Below are positions 20,449 to 33,551 of a stretch of DNA of 64,000 bases, one piece after another; position 1 is the first letter of the stretch, and each line of letters starts with the position of its first letter. The translations under genes and the position numbers were made by a program. Source of the stretch: Schizophyllum amplum (Eukaryota; Basidiomycota; Agaricomycetes; Agaricales; Schizophyllaceae); the NCBI GenBank assembly GCA_007026445.1, contig VDMD01000100.1, positions 26,314 through 90,313 of the forward strand, in the 5' to 3' direction. The notes beneath the pieces are model-generated. The model was given only the letters and a program-made list of their open reading frames with translations. It had not been told where the DNA came from and searched no databases.

Positions 20449-22227
20449 TCACAGGTCCGCCTCCCGCAAGATCGCCTCAATATCGTATCCCATTGCGCGA
20501 AACCTCGCGACCGCCTCGCTCCGCTTGTCCGGCGTCAGCATGCTCATCATCATCTTCATCTGCATGGGCACCGCCTTCTTCAGCATCTCGTTCGCCTGCG
20601 CCGCCCGCTCCCCCTGCCGCGACGCATCGAACTCGTCGGGCCCCTCCTCGAAGTACGGCTTGTAGTACTCGTCGATGTACTTGAAATCCGGTGTCGCCAT
20701 CAGCATAAAGAAGTCTCTCGGCCGTGCGGGCTGGATGCGCGCCATGCTCAGCTCGCGCCACGCCTTGTCGCGCCAGCCGTCGTCCGTGCTCTTCGCCTGG
20801 GTGACGAAGGCGGGGACGTTGAGTCCGCCAGAGCGCGAGATGATCTCTGGGTACGACTTCCACTCGTGGCCGTCGCCCAGGCGGTACTGGACACAGAAGA
20901 CGGCGTAGTCGCCTGCGCCGAGGATCATCTCGCCGTCATCCCAGTCGATGACGCGGTCCCAGGGCTGGCCGGTCGGCTTTGTAGGCGGCTGGTATTCACC
21001 GCCGCGGCCGGCGTACTTGCCTTTCGGCGCCTCGACGCCGTTGACCTCGACGATAGACACCCGTAGCCGTCCGTTGTAGTCCTTCCACGGAGAAACTTGC
21101 ATCAGCTCGCTGCTGCGACAACCGACAGCCAGTGAGCATCGACTAGTAGAAGTATACGCATTGAAGTGCACTCACCCGCCAGCAGTCGTCGTGAATGTTG
21201 CTCTTGCGCGATCCTCGGGGAAGAGGTTGTTCTTCAAGTATCCGAAGACAGTGAAGCGCGTCTCTCCGCCGATGACCGCAATCGCGCGCCCATCCGTCCG
21301 GCGATTTTGCACGACGATGCGGAGGGAGACAAGGGTCGATCCCGTATACTTCTTGAGCTCGAGCCCGATAGCGCGCCTGTTGGGACCCTTGAGGCCGGCC
21401 CAACGTTGGTACGATGGCGGGCCTTCTGGAGAAGATTCCGCACCGCGACCCTCGGGGGGCTCAAATGCCTGTTGTAGTCTGGATGTCGTCAGCGACACAG
21501 CGATGACTTGAGTACGACATACTTACGAGGTACCAAGCTCGCCAGCCGTCGTCATCCACATACCCAGCCCGTTCTGGTTGGCGGATGCGAAGATGGGGTG
21601 GATTGGCCATGGGACGTCTGGGCGATCGGAGGGGTCGAACGTCTTTGAGAGCGGAGGTTGGACGAAGCTGGCGCACTCCTGCTTGTGACCCGCTTGCCAG
21701 TGATCGCGCTGACAGTTCGCAGAACAGCTGAAGGAATACCATGAGCCTGAAGTGAATATAAAGTATCCAGAATCAACAAACTAGTTGATTGATCTATGAA
21801 AGTAAGTTCAGTATGGACGCGTCCGGACGAATGAAGTGGATACGCACTTGCAGCGCGAACATGTCTGCAGACGCGTCCCCACGAGCTTATCCTTCCCACA
21901 CTTCCCACAGATAGTCTTCATGTCCTTCTTGCGCGCTTTGCGCGCTGCGACCTCGTCGACCGCCGCGTCCATCACGCGACGAGCGTGTTGATCGAAATTG
22001 TCGACGAATGGTACACCGGTGCTGCTGCGATTTGGCATATGTTTTCCCTCCTTGCTCTTGGACTTGGTAGATGATGGTCCTGCTGTGGGAGAGGCTTGCT
22101 TCGGGGCACTGGACGAGGTAGCTTTAGTTAGCGCCACGGTGCTATCGTGCGCGTCCACGGCTTCAGGACCGCCCAAGAGTAATCGTGCGAAGTCATTTTC
22201 AAGCTCTCGAGTGAGCTGGTCGTCCAT
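20449..22227 (-). CDS. MYND-type zinc-finger protein
   Basis: Four exons: 21848-22227, 21527-21727, 21176-21478 and 20449-21112; 515 residues. After a Ser-rich N-terminus a Cys/His cluster begins near residue 108 (CGKCGKDK, CSRC, CSANCQRDHW, GHKQEC), which fits a MYND finger, usually a protein-protein interaction module. In the simplest splice model the spacing between the second and third Cys pairs is three or four residues shorter than usual, so this junction may be misread or degenerate. The rest (about 370 residues, with WAGLKGPNRRAIG and DYAVFCVQYRLG) belongs to no family I can name. It is convergent with the F-box gene, 217 bp apart. Confidence 0.8.
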
Positions 22228-22707
22228 CTGAGGCAGTTTCCGAGAGTAGCGCCAAAGGAGTCCGATGGTCTTTGATTCTTTGGTGGTTGAGAAGACGCTC
22301 AGCGCTCAGCGACTGGCGTGTTGCTGAGATCGTTGCTTTTCCCGCAATCACGTGACATCATGTAGTGCGAAGTTGATTCTGAACTTGAACTACGACTGCT
22401 TCACTGTGTACGGCTTCATCCGCGGGATGACGGGAATTTGTGAGCTATTTAGCGAGCCTGATGCCATCCACAGATGTATCAGACCAAATGTATGGATTTG
22501 CCGACCCAGAAAGACAGATACTATTCGTCACCCAGTGTTTATAAAAACGGCCTCAACTTTTATAAACACAATAGTACCCTCCGGCAATGGTTCCAGAGGG
22601 CGGCAAGAGGATGTGATTGGAAGGATGTCTAAAAGTACAACAGATATGTAGATCATAATATACAGCAATATGTAGTCGTGTCATGGGTATCATAGAGCAG
22701 ATATGGC
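22228..22707. other. Intergenic region
   Basis: Promoter of the MYND gene and 3' flank of the transporter. Nothing else recognised. Confidence 0.4.
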
Positions 22708-24838
22708 TCACGCCGCGTTAAGCGCCGCCGGTGCCTCGTCGTGCTCGATTGACGCGGTGTCGTGCAACTTCTCCTTCCGCCTTGAAGCGTCGACATACTG
22801 CATCCGCTCCTTCTCCACATCCACGTAGTGCGCAGGGCGCTGCATAGACGTCGCGTCTTTGTTGCCGAACACGAACACCAAGCCCTGATTTTCGCGGTAC
22901 AGCCGGTCGATGTCCTCGAGATGCCTGTTCGACGTCTCGGGATAGAAGAGCCAGATCAGCTGTACGGAGGTCAGTCGATGAATGGCGAGGAATGGTACGG
23001 AGGATACGCACAGGTACGAAGATGATGTTGAAGGCCATCCAGATGAGGTAGAACTTCCAGCCGAGGTTCTCGATGCCTGGCGGCGTCGCCTGCACGACGC
23101 AGTAGTTCGAGATCCAGTTGCTCGCTGTCGCCACCGCCGCGCCCTTCGTGCGCATCGCGAGCGAGTTGATCTCCACGGGGTACAACCAAGGTACGCCCTG
23201 CCAGCAGATACCTGGGGAGATATCCAGTTAGCGCCCGTGTCCTTCAAGGCCCCTTGGCAGATGCGACGCACCGAAGAAGATGTAATAGACGAAGAAGAAG
23301 GCCGTGGCACCCGCGCCGAACTTGGTGCCGTTCTCCGGGTCGCTGGCCTGCGAGAGCAGTGCGGAGATGAGGATATAGCAGACGGCCTGGCCGGCGGCGC
23401 CCCACATCATCAACTTGCGTCGTCCGGCGCGTTCGATGAGGTAGATCCCAGCGAAGGAGAAGACGAGGTAAGACACGGAGTTGCAGGCGGCGAGCAGGCG
23501 AGAGAGCGAGTTTGAGAGGCCGACCGAGTTCTGGAGTACGAGAGGGAGGCTAGCGGAGCATGAGTATAAGCGACTGAGGAAGGAGAAGTAGAAGGCGTAC
23601 TAGTAGCTGGTGACGTTGATTCCAACGAGCTGCTGCATCCACTGCGTGCCTATGTATCGCGTGAGCATCGCGATTATCTACGAGACAAACGCAGGTCACT
23701 TACCAGCACCAAGAATCAGCCGCTTCACCATGCCGGTGTTCCCTGTCCGCCCACGGAAGAGATCGCCCCAGCTCGGCGCAGTCTCCCGCTCGATGCGCAC
23801 TGCCTCGACGATCTCCTCCTTCTCCTCGATGATCAGCGTGTCATGGATCGTCGCCCCGTTGCCCTCGAGCGCCGCGAGGATAGCCAAGCCCTCGGTCTCC
23901 CGACCATGAGAAAGTAGCCAGCGCGGGCTCTCGGGAAGCCAAGGGACGGTACCGATGAGGATGACGGAGAAGATGAGTTGGAAAGCACTGGGGAATGGTT
24001 ATGTCAGGCGAGGCTAATAAGAGCAAGCATATGTGAGAACGTACAGGGGGAATCGCCAGCTGATGTCGCCGCCGAGGAAGCTGAATCCGTAGGTGACCCA
24101 GTTGCTGAGTGAGAAGCCGGCGATGTTCATGCTAAAAGCGGTGATCAGCACCGCGCCGCGAATGCTTCTCAGAGGGAGACATACATCATACCGAGGACGA
24201 TCATCTTCCCGCGCAAAGACGGCTTGGTGGTCTCGCTCTGCAGCACAGGCGCAGTCGCGGTGTTCATGCCATTGCCGAGTCCTGTCAAGCGGTCAGCGTG
24301 TCCTGGGTCGGGCCACAAGCAAACTTCACTCACCACACACGATGCGGCCCACGATCATCATGGGAACGTTCACTGCCGCGGCTTGGATGATCGCTCCGAT
24401 AGACCTATGCTCACATCAGCCTGCTATATCGGTCTGTATAGAACGTGCGGCGTACATGATGACCACTCCAATTATGAGTGTCTTCTTCCTGCCTAATGGC
24501 TCGCCCACGACGAACGTGGACATGGCGCCGAAGAAGCTGGAGCGGGTGACGCGTGAGTACACTTCCTGGTCGCGTCGAGAGGAGACGTACCAGCCAATGT
24601 CGTACAATGACACGATCGTGCCCTGCAGGTCAGAGTCCGGGTTCCCCATTTCCTCAAGGAAAGAGTCCGTGACGATGATGCCACCAAAGACTCCCTGGTC
24701 GTAGCCTGCGCGACGTGTCAGTCAAGGCAACGACGAGTATCAAGCAAGATGCGCACCGAAGAGCGTCATGGCAGTGATTGCGGCGACGTTCACCCACGCG
24801 TTGAGCGCGGTGCCCGTCATTCCAAAATACGGCGCCAT
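22708..24838 (-). CDS. MFS sugar transporter
   Basis: Multi-exon gene starting with MAPYFGMTGTALNAWV and ending after a hydrophilic tail. Family motifs are present in order: LFGYDQGVFGG in helix 1, GRKKTL after helix 2, the PESPRWLL signature before the central loop, GINVTSYYLPLVL across an intron at about 23540-23600, and PETSNRHLEDIDRLY after helix 12. This is a sugar porter of the plasma membrane, probably a proton-coupled hexose or related sugar carrier; the substrate cannot be told from sequence. An apparent stop near 23596 is removed by splicing (intron GTACGC...CTAG). Intact as far as can be followed. Confidence 0.9.
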
Positions 24839-26367
24839 CGTCGTGTCTCGTCGTGTAGTTGTGCGGGCTCGCGTCGATCGTGTGGAGGGTGGTGGGGAGG
24901 AGAGAGGTTGGAGCGCAAGTCCTGGAGATCCGCTCTTGCGCCTTTATATACAAACGCACGCGCAGCGGAGGTTATGGGGCCCGTACCCGGAATGGGCGTA
25001 CGCGCCTGCGTCACCTGAGCAGGAGGGGCACATAGCACGCGTCCCACGGGGAAGGCACCATATTTCAGTGGGGCAATCCGGGGGAATTGGTAATGGATTT
25101 TGAGTTGGTAGTGATGACGTCACGGAGGACTTAGGCGCTGGTCGCGCTCAAGTCGCGCTCGTCGGTGGCGGACACGTTGATACGAGGAGCAGAGACGGCC
25201 CTCGCCGACTCTTCGTCGACTTCGATAGCCTAGCGAAAACCTTGGAGTGGAGGTAATAGTGCCCTCCGCGCAGAGAGGGATGAGTAGCGCACTGTACTTG
25301 TGAGGACAAGAGCCGATCGTCGCTCCACCAGATCGCAGGTACATTTCCGTCACCCGCCTCTTGCCCCCGCAGTCCGACCAATCCCGCCGCCATACAAAGG
25401 CGCGTCGCATAGTGGGATGAAGGATATTCCGGGCGACAACTTCAAGGATGTGCAGTGATTTTTGTCCTGGATGTCTCTCAGCGGCCCGGACTTTGAACGC
25501 GGTCAGATGATGAAATAACTATGAGCATAGATGAACCTCCTGGCACCGAAGAAGTCTTTGAGGCCCTGGAAGAGGAGACAGCATGGAACGGTACGCAAAT
25601 AAAGGCGAGAACGCAGTTTATTACCACCCCGAGTTCGCGCCCCTTGTCGCGCCCTGACAACGCTGTCGATTAGCTCTTAATGCTCGATGTCCTGGATGAA
25701 GACATCCGATAGCTATCGAGTCCTGGTCGAGTCCTAGTCGAGCCAGTCGACGACGACTGTCAATCACCTTGTTTCGTAGCAAGATAGGATGAGACCAGTG
25801 TGCGACAAGTACAGGTGACTCACATGGATCTTCAGCAGAAGAGCCTCACCGATGAACGGTGCAAAAAATGCGTAAGCCACCTTCAAGTTGGCCGCGCATC
25901 TCCTGGACGTGCTCTTCAACGTACTGGCAGCCTCCGATCCGCGTACATTTTCACATATATGAAAGCGCGGTGAGAGGAGCTTGCGACAAGGGATTCTTAC
26001 TAGAGAATGGGTTGCACGGGGGCATGGGGATCAGAGGTGAGCTGACGGCTAACTTAAGAGGAGCGCTATCCAGAGACGACCTGGGTTCTGAGGCCTGAGG
26101 GTGAGAGACAACCGACGATGCGGGGCTCCGGAGCTGTGTTCCGGGAAAATCACATGACCTCACCCTCAAGTTATCGTCGAGACCACGACTTCAGAATCTT
26201 CTGAGGCATATATGAGGGCGACTTCCATATCACAGGCTTCTGGGTAAAAATATATGAGGTAACGTGAGATAAGAACATCGAACAATACATGCTACAAGCG
26301 GTACAGGTAGTAGTGCATGAGCATAGTATAAGTACACGTACATGACTTACAGTCGTCGAGTACAGTG
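24839..26367. other. 1.5-kb intergenic region
   Basis: The first 250 bp are the promoter of the sugar transporter. The rest holds no convincing coding region. Short direct repeats of the form GTCGAGTCCT occur near 25720-25740. 3' flank of the orphan gene at the right end. Confidence 0.4.
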
Positions 26368-28849
26368 CTAGGTCAGTACATACAACAGATTCGCGGATAA
26401 GTGAAGCTCCTGAGCCGAAGGCAGCGATGCGCAGGCCGAAAACACTCCGTCATTGAATACATGCTCTGGGCAACACCTTACCTGGTGTGGCACCAGATAT
26501 GCGACCCCATCATCGTGGAGTACTGGACGGTCTGGTTGCATATCCCACATGTGACGGGGATTTTTGCTGTAACTGGTACAGGCAGGCCTGCATTCCTCAA
26601 ATGGGCTTTCCCACGCTGCAACTTGGGGGTCGAGGTGGCACTTGATGTGTTTCTTCACCATTTTCACCGTGTCCTTGTTCTGCTCATGGTCTCGCACGTT
26701 GCGGCCATAAGAATGCCCACAGGCCGTGCCGCCATTGTGGATTCCCCAGTCGCAGCTAGTGATCGGTGCGCGGGGAGCACGAGGTGCATTGGGAGGAGGC
26801 CCGGCCGGCGCATGAACACCGGAGAAGACGCTTGTCATTCCCTCCAGCGGATCATGCGCCGGAGCGACAGCGGCGGGGGCAGCGGCGGCAGAAAGCGACG
26901 ACGCAGGCGCGTTCCCATAGTGAGAGGAGGTGGCGAGATGCGCGATGGGAGTGCGCTCCGTCTGGGAAGAAGGACCTTGCTCGGCCGAGGGCCCGGCTTC
27001 GCTTTCCGTCGTGGTATTGCCTTCGTCTTCCGGCCCAAATTCGATTAGAGGCTGCGTGTTGGGCATGGAGGTGGTTGGCATGTTGGGAATGGAGGTGCCG
27101 TTCGAAACGCCATACGGGTACTGCGAAAGAACCGGCCAGCCATAGACAGGTGCCGAGAGGAGCTGGGCATTGACATGGGAAGAGGAAGATGGTCCTGCCA
27201 TCGAGGTTCCATACCCTGGAACGTGCTGCGCGACCCTCTCATCTCCATCGCCCTGCTGTACCATGGGCTGAGAAGCACGCGGGAGTGCCGCAAGTCGTGC
27301 ATGTTTGACCGTCGGACCATCAGTGGAGCTTGAGCTCGTCTCGCGCTTCCGCTTGCCGTCGCCATTAGACGCCGGCGGTTTGGCTACTGCTGCAGCCCGG
27401 TGCAAGGCAGGATCAGACCCGAAGACCTTCTGAGTCATGCCGGACATCGACCCGGGGGAAGCGCTCCACTCTTCTGCAGACCCCCCATGACCTCCAGACA
27501 AAGATCAGAAAAGATTCCTACACGCTTAACGAACGGGTCGTTGTAAGCGGCGTTGAGCTTGGCGGCCACCGCATCTGGAATGACGGGTCTGAAGGTTTGT
27601 CGTAAGCAAAAGCAATGATAAACAAGGCATGCAAGTTGAACGCACCTTTCATGTGTACGCGACGCCTCAGTAGTTTGCGCGGGACCGCTCGCGGGAGCCG
27701 GGGTAGGCGCCATATCGGCCGAGGGAGCGACATGCGAGCACGATGGCTGTAGCGTTAGAGCTGCAGGCGCGATAACTTGCTGCATCGCCCCCGCGCTCAT
27801 ACTGCGCTGCTGCAGCTTGGGTCCTGGAACGCCCGATAGCTCTGCGACGCGCGTGTGCTTCGCCACTGAGCCATGAGCGAGGCTCCCGCTGGCTTTGGGC
27901 ATCCGCTTTCCCTCGTTCTGGGTTGCCGTCGCCTCGCTTGCTGGAGCAGCACGCGAAGTGTGATGGACTTGGCCGAGCACCTCCTGCGTTATGTCGCCCA
28001 GTGCTTCTTTGGGCAAGAAGCCCATTTGCTGGAGGCTCTCCACGTCATCCACACACAACTCGGGCTGGATTTCTCCAGCAAGAACTGCTTGAGTGTAGGA
28101 CGCGTTCAAACCGGCCGCGACATCATCCGGGATATCGGTGATTCTGAAGATTTGCAATGAGAGAACAGTCGTGAGGAAGACCCGCAAGTCAAACACACCC
28201 TTCGAACTGCCACAAGGAATTCTCGTCGATTATCTGGCTAAGTTCGATCGTGGAAGCCGTACTAATAATGCGTCAGGACTACATGGATATAGGAGAGTAG
28301 GAGTACTTACAACTCGTCGAGTTCAGCTGTCAGATCACTGCCTTCAAGCTCTCCAGCGACAGCGCTGGCTGTTGCTCCCACTTCGTCTATCTGGCTATCG
28401 CCCGCGTCAGCCTGGTCAACCGTCGAAGCAAGCTGTGATGCATGCGTTGACTCCCCCGCTGCGCGCGAGATGCCAGGGTTGTAACTCGGCGTGCCGAGGA
28501 CTGAGGTCTCCACATGAGACGCGTCCTGGCCCGAGAGCCCGAGTGCGCTCGACCAGTTGATCGCAGGCGAGTCTTCGAGATGAACCTTCTTAGCTGTCCG
28601 CGACGCGTCGCTCGCATGATTCTCTGCGACCGACGGTAGCGACGGCTGAGGCGGATCGGGGAAGAAGTTGTTAAACTCGGCAGTGAACGCGTCTTCCTGC
28701 TGGTAGATGCCGCCGTTCAGCTCCTCCGACTCGAGGAACAGATCCTCGCGCGTGTCGCGGAAGTCGGTCGCAGGGCCCTCGTCCGCTCCCAACTCGAGCT
28801 CGGAGAGCGTAGTGCGACGCCAGGAATCATCGTCGTACAACGACGCCAT
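26368..28849 (-). CDS. Orphan protein, copy 1 of a tandem pair
   Basis: Five exons: 28311-28849, 28199-28261, 27646-28143, 27522-27588 and 26368-27468; 755 residues. I do not recognise a family. The N-terminus is acidic. A repeated segment occurs twice (IPDDVAAGLNASY and IPDAVAAKLNAAY). The middle is Ser/Pro/Ala-rich and looks disordered, with a basic stretch (KRKRE) that could be a nuclear signal. The C-terminus has Cys and His residues spaced like a degenerate zinc finger (CDWGIHNGGTAC, KKHIKCHLDP). The second copy lies at 33552-36753 and shares the acidic N-terminus, a 63-nt exon in the same phase and the C-terminal Cys/His pattern. The fourth intron (27469-27521) is inferred because without it the frame breaks. 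Confidence 0.65.
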
Positions 28850-30194
28850 ATTCAATCTGCAGAATCTGAATGAGAATCCGTGAAGGATTGCGGAGTGGCC
28901 ACACACCTTGAGAGTAATGCAAACGATTTATCTGCCCGCAACGATCCCTCCTTCGTATCTACTAGCTGTGTGCGTCCCTCGAAGAGCGAAAAAATTCGAC
29001 GAGCGAGAGCGCGACGAATGGGAGTAAGGGATGCAAAGAAGAGAGGGAACGCAGGCCGCGATCAAATTGGGCCTTTCGTTCCGGAGGTGAAGGTAAACAA
29101 GGGTACATTCCCACGCACGAGTCACGGATTTCGATCCCCATCGCGCTACGATCCTCCTTCGACCTCGATATCGCGCATGAAGACTGGGAAATACTGTGAG
29201 TATCGACCAGGCTGCTTGAAATTGGAAAAAATACCTCGTGAATAAATGCAAAGCCGAAAATCGCATTTTGCCTCGAGGTGCGGCGGAACCTTTTCGCGTC
29301 ACGGTGTTTGCACTTGTGCTTGACCATCCTTGCGCGCTGCCGTGATGCCCGTGGGTCTTGGGGATCCATATGCGACGGAAATCCAACCCTTCAATAAGTT
29401 TGGAATCGCGTATGTCGCCAATGTTTTAATATCTGCAGACCGGGCGATGCTCTTCGAGGAACTTGTTCCGCGTCCGACAGCGGCGCCCAGGTATCCTCTA
29501 GTTGTGATCCTGCATATATATATGGCGCAGCTGGGGGTCCTTTATGCATCGTTGGACCTGTAAAGGCGGCGGTAGGCACGTTCCTCGGACGGTCTTGCCT
29601 TCGCGCGTTGACCTTCGGGCACCCTCCAGGCGGTCTTATACCTGGCGCGCGTGCATGGACCTTATCTATGAAGCATACAGATGAGTACAAAGACGCTAAC
29701 ATAACGCCAAATGGTCGCTAACCTTGTCCTATAGCGAGACCTTCTTGACATGCCGTGGGTCTCCGCGTTCTTTGGGTCGTCAACAGCGTTCATGCGGCGT
29801 TAGCATCTACATGGATTCTTCAAGGCGATAGGGTCGCGCAGTCACGTCGCCGCCAGACAGCCAGACAGGTCTTGTGACTTCTCCAGGGCCCGTGCATCGT
29901 TCCACGCCAGTGGTGTCGACCTTCTCGTCGTTCACCGACCGGGCACGCAGTCCGGGCTCGGGCGCGTCGTCTCGACGTCGAGGTAAATGCTTGCCGCGTG
30001 GGGTCCGAGCTCGCCTGTTAGGCTGACCCTCAGGTCCGTCGGGCCATTCTGCTGCATGCTGATCCGCGTACCTGCACTCCGGAGGCATAGGTGAGCATAC
30101 ATTATTGTGAGACCGCCGCCCGAAGCCGCTGACCTTGCCGTAGGTGCTCTCCTCGAGGTCCCCCGATCGTAGCTGACACCCATGAAGGGTGGAG

Positions 30195-30224
<30 letters not shown>
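30195..30224 (+). repeat. (GCC)10 microsatellite
   Basis: Ten perfect GCC units. They create an artificial poly-Arg frame on the minus strand. Confidence 0.95.
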
Positions 30225-30226
<2 letters not shown>

Positions 30227-30508
30227 GGACGACGAGAAAGCGTCAAGGGGGTCTTCTATCGCGCTGTAAGCTAAGTCTCGTCGTATGATTCTTCGTCGCT
30301 CGCCCTGCCGCAGAGCCGTAGACCGTGCGTCCCCCAGTCGTCCGCGCCCTGGGTCGTAGCGTCGAAGGTACGCTTGTTCTTACCGATGCGGTGTTCAAAC
30401 TTCAACGTCCTGCTTACTTGGAGTTGCGACAGACATCAAAGCCAGGCGCGGGACCTGGAAGCTGAAGCAGAACGACGAGCCTGACCCGCGGCGACGACCT
30501 TGACCACC

Positions 30509-30690
30509 ACGACGAGCACGAATGCACCGACGAGCACGAATGCACCGACGAGTACGAATGCATCGACGGGCTCGGCCACGAGGACGAGCACATCCACCAC
30601 GACGAGGACGAATGCATCGACGAGCTCGGCTACGACGACGAGCACAGCTACAACGACGGACGCCAGCACAACGACGAGTAGTATCACGAC
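30509..30690 (+). repeat. Degenerate minisatellite
   Basis: An imperfect tandem array built on CGACGAGCACGAATGCAC and shortened variants. All three + frames become low-complexity, for example Thr/Ser-rich. Confidence 0.75.
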
Positions 30691-33551
30691 GACGACCTCG
30701 AAGGCGTCTTCCGATATGCGTTCACCGGGATGCATTCACGTTCACTACATACGACACTCCTGCGACATGCGCGTGAGCACAGTCATCCACTCTTATAACG
30801 AGCACTCACAGACGTTAGTATCTACTCGGGCGCGAAGCGTTACCCGATGTTTACATATACGTCCCCGAAGACCTGCAACCTGCAATCACAACTTCAACCA
30901 TAACTTCGTCTGATCCGTCACGACTGTATCCAATTCGACCGTCCGTTAGACGCTCATCAATACTCCCGACCACCGAGTAGGTTCACAATCGTCCGAAGGG
31001 CTCTTTCCTTACGACACGCAGACAGTTGCCAAGACACAGATATAAGGTGAACGTATTTGCATTGCAGACTAGCGAGTGTAACTACTCACCTACCTTTGGT
31101 GCTGCAGAACATCCGAAGCCGACACGAACGCCACATATCACGTGCATCTACCACGTGACCAGGCGGAACGCAGCCTTCCCACGTCACCGCCTGCATCCTT
31201 CGCATCTGCGCCGCTGCAGGCGAACGTGCTACTTCATGTGCGAGAACCTGTTGAGAAACATGGTGTCAAGGGGTAATGGAGGATGGATCAGGGCATGTAA
31301 GAGGGAGGTTGGAAGGCGTCGAAGGCGAATGCATGAGGTGGGAGCGAGGGCCGGAGGGACGAGTACGGAGACTTGGGGATGGCGATGAACATGGTGTAGA
31401 TGGGCATGACGTCGAGGGAGAGGTGCGATCGGTGATAGGCGGGTGGGAGGGACACGAGCTGAAGACGAGCGCAGGCGTCAGACGGCGCTTGTCGTCCTGG
31501 GCATGTTCTCGGAGGGCCGATGACCACTGTACGGCGAGGATATGCGAGTGACGTTCTCCGCCGTGCCGGAGTATAGGTCGTGCATACGACGACGAAGTTC
31601 TATTGGCAACATGAGGAAGATGCGGTCGGAGTGATCGTGTCACGTACCATGCTCCGGATAGTGCGCAAGCATGGTAAACGTACGCGTCCAGCACTGCAGG
31701 AGCTAACGTCGTGCAGTGTTCAACCTAGCGTCCAGCAACCGGCGTGTGGCACCCAGCGATATCGATGTGGAGACGCATCAGTGGTCGCGTTTGGATACCG
31801 CCTTCTACGACGAGTTGCGCCAGTCCGGGAAAGTCAAGCCTCCGGACAGGTTGATGAAACGTTGTGGGCGTCCGTCGCGGTTGCCATGAAGAGGTTATGG
31901 ACGAGCGGACGTCCCGCAGACCAAGCAAACGCAGATATCGGGGAAAAGGAGAGCGAACAAAGAGCAATGGTGATGTCGGCGAGAGAGAAACATGAGATGG
32001 TGAGGGGCAACCCTGTGCGATTGCGACGGTGAGAAACACGATGCGCGAAAAACTGGCCTCGAAGATTGTGGATTGTTTGCCAAGGTCCTCGTTACGGCAC
32101 GGGTTGAACGTAACATGCCGCATGGGGCGGACAATGAAATTGAACAGACTGGACTGTGTTCACAGCTCTCATTGTCGTAGAAAAAATCATTCTTATTGGT
32201 ATGTCATATGTAGACAATGCAGTAGTGCACTATACGACAAGGGGGAGGACGGTGAAGTCCAATGCGTCTGCGCAAAGAATCAGCGTGGCAACACTAGCGT
32301 CGAGACTAAGCCATACCTCCGTCTTCTCTATAGTTCCCCTTGTGAATGAACTACAAGACCGATGTCGGAGGTCTACAAGAGGGTGGCGTACCAAAAACAA
32401 AATCCTCGAAGTGCCTTGCGCTCGATGGGAGTCGAGGTCAAAGTCCAATGGTCCATCAACCATCAGTCACGTTGACGGATTGCCCCTTCCGTCCATCTCG
32501 CCACGCGGCAGACAGCAGCGAGCATAACCGTCGACGTCCTTCGCATCGTCGCTATGAAAGAAAGGGAAGAAATGGAAATGGTTTCGGAATCCGAAGAGGT
32601 AGTTCCTGTTCACGTACCAGCCGCATGAAGAACGGGACATGATCAGCAGCCAGTGAAGCATGCCGAACTCGCCAGCCACCGGCATTCTGAGGGTGTGTGA
32701 GCTGCAAGAGATGCATCCCCGCAGAGGATACGTGATATTGACGAAGACATACCGAAGGAGGCAGTGGAAACCACGTACCGAATGTTGATGACGGTGGCTG
32801 TCGAGAGCAACATCAGTGCCCAAATTTCAATTACCGGACCGCTGAGACCGTCGGACCCGAGATCACGTGGCCACGTTGTTGTTCTTCGCGATCATTCCCT
32901 TTGTAGTCCTCACGCCTGAAAGCAAACAAAAGATCGATAGAGACCGGGTCACTCGTGGAGCGCCCCTGATATTTATTTGTTCGGAGCGCGTACAGACAAA
33001 TCGCTTTATGCCTCCAGACGCTCATCTAGCTCTCGGGGCCTCTTCTTACCAGCGTAGTCACTGGTCAGCACTTAAAGGGCACTCAGAAGGCATCCTGAAA
33101 GCTCTCACAAATGCCGGTGAAGTTTTAGGTGGGCAGCTACAACTTAGAAGTGCGATGTTGCGCTTTGTTTTTGCGCCCACGAGCGGCCGGGTCGTTATCG
33201 GTCTTTCGTTCGCTGGAATCAGAAACATAGATATCGATCATAGACGCAGAACAATCACTTCTGTCACATATTTCAGAGTGCGGGATCATTCAGGGAGTGC
33301 AAGTAGTACACCGATAATGCATACATGTAGTTGTACCGATACAACAGTCTTACAGCCAGTCCGGAGTACATATAAGTACACAAGCCATAGATCACACACA
33401 GATATTCGACATCACATCCTACCAATCGTTCACCTCGATCCTTGCCTCCATAGATCCCACGTCGCCGCGCCCTGAGATTGTTCGCCTGCATCCCCACCGC
33501 GTCGATGCGGAAGCGCTATGTTCCAAGCTCTGCTGCCACTGCCGGCCCCAT

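Larger units (their letters stand above)
28850..33551. other. 4.7-kb region upstream of orphan copy 1, partly duplicated
   Basis: No gene that I can support. Several blocks match the region upstream of orphan copy 2 in the same order: 29096-29340 with 36897-37135, 29660-29760 with 37870-37965, 30745-30850 with 38410-38510, and 31020-31200 with 38740-38930. One block contains a typical intron (GTGAGC...GCTAACCTTGTC...AG on the + strand in copy 2), which suggests remnants of a duplicated gene. 32.0-33.5 kb shows weak similarity to dispersed repeats (GGTCAAAGTCCA) and is otherwise featureless. Confidence 0.5.

Noticed and set aside
27435..27510. Apparent frameshift in orphan copy 1 at a CCCCCGGG run
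   Set aside because: A 53-nt intron (27469-27521) with TCTGATC branch sequence restores the frame, so no mutation is required.
29932..30246. Poly-Arg protein on the minus strand
   Set aside because: Created by the (GCC)10 microsatellite; no conservation in the duplicated region.
30500..30913. Thr/Ser-rich open frame that looks like a secreted mucin-like protein
   Set aside because: It is one of several low-complexity frames produced by a minisatellite; no start or signal peptide, and the duplicated counterpart near 38.4 kb lacks it.
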